The notes under the pieces: model-generated
Told to the model about the DNA's origin: nothing
The model's input: only the letters and a program-made list of their open reading frames with translations
Databases searched by the model: none
DNA from: a virus
Direction: 5' to 3' (one strand)
Length of the DNA stretch: 43,713 bases
Virus record (IMG/VR): IMGVR_UViG_3300036781_000437
Span: 1-43,713 of that record
Made by a program: the position numbers and the translations under genes
Shown: one piece after another, positions 43,704 through 43,713 of the stretch
How positions within the stretch are numbered: position 1 is the first letter of the stretch
How the letters are laid out: every line of letters begins with the position of its first letter

Positions 43704-43713
43704 CGCGGGAAGG

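Noticed and set aside
1-43713. Direct terminal repeats at the two window ends
   Set aside because: The first and last 50 bases do not match; circularity or cos ends are not proved.

Overview
The window is a high-GC (roughly 70%) temperate phage genome or near-complete prophage/viral contig with a contractile tail. The evidence for a myovirus is a sheath gene, a tube gene and a baseplate series (gp25/W-like, J-like, I-like, LysM, hub). It is temperate because it carries a large serine recombinase, a phiC31 Gp3-like recombination directionality factor and a helix-turn-helix regulator. An actinobacterial host is inferred from the very GC-rich codons, the many small zinc-ribbon proteins typical of actinophages, the Gp3-like factor, an Rpf-like secreted muralytic protein and a CHAP endolysin. 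No tRNA, CRISPR array or host gene was seen.

Layout. (1) 1-1400, leftward: an HNH nuclease and small proteins. (2) 1500-4690, rightward: eleven tiny, mostly overlapping genes of unknown function (three with zinc-ribbon signatures, one membrane protein, one small helix-turn-helix protein), closed by a terminator at 4713. (3) 4748-16818, leftward early region: a ParB-fold protein with a HicA-like N-terminus, a RepA-like helicase carrying iteron-like repeats inside its gene, the Gp3-like factor, a PD-(D/E)XK exonuclease, a frame-broken cytosine-C5 methyltransferase, a RusA resolvase, an Rpf-like secreted protein and many small genes. A 700-bp tract of GGCNN pentamers interrupts it at about 12.1-12.8 kb. 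(4) 16.8-19.4 kb, lysogeny module: structured leader, integrase promoter, serine integrase, operator-like repeats, repressor-like protein. (5) 19.4-43.5 kb, leftward late region, read from 43.5 kb downwards: ParB-like protein, TET/JBP-like dioxygenase, glycosyltransferase, small and large terminase, portal, scaffold, capsid, adaptors, sheath, tube, assembly chaperones, tape measure, LysM protein, hub/tail lysin, collagen-like spike candidate, baseplate proteins, collar protein, endolysin, holin-like proteins, a secreted barrel protein and a terminator at 19452.

How the parts may work together. The most notable inferred system is base hypermodification. A cytosine-C5 methyltransferase (14.4-15.3 kb) would make 5mC, the TET/JBP-like oxygenase (42.1-42.9 kb) would oxidise it, and the adjacent glycosyltransferase (41.4-42.1 kb) would glycosylate the hydroxymethyl base just before packaging by the terminase encoded next to it. 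A ParB-fold gene starts the same operon. The methyltransferase appears in three reading-frame segments, so it is either decaying or affected by single-base errors.

Data caution. Six apparent one-base frame breaks occur in this window, most at short homopolymers and three of them in the methyltransferase. Calls at those places depend on the base accuracy of the assembly. Many starts are GTG in GTGA/ATGA overlaps with the previous stop, and I used these overlaps to set starts. Family assignments are from reading the translated sequence, not from database searches.
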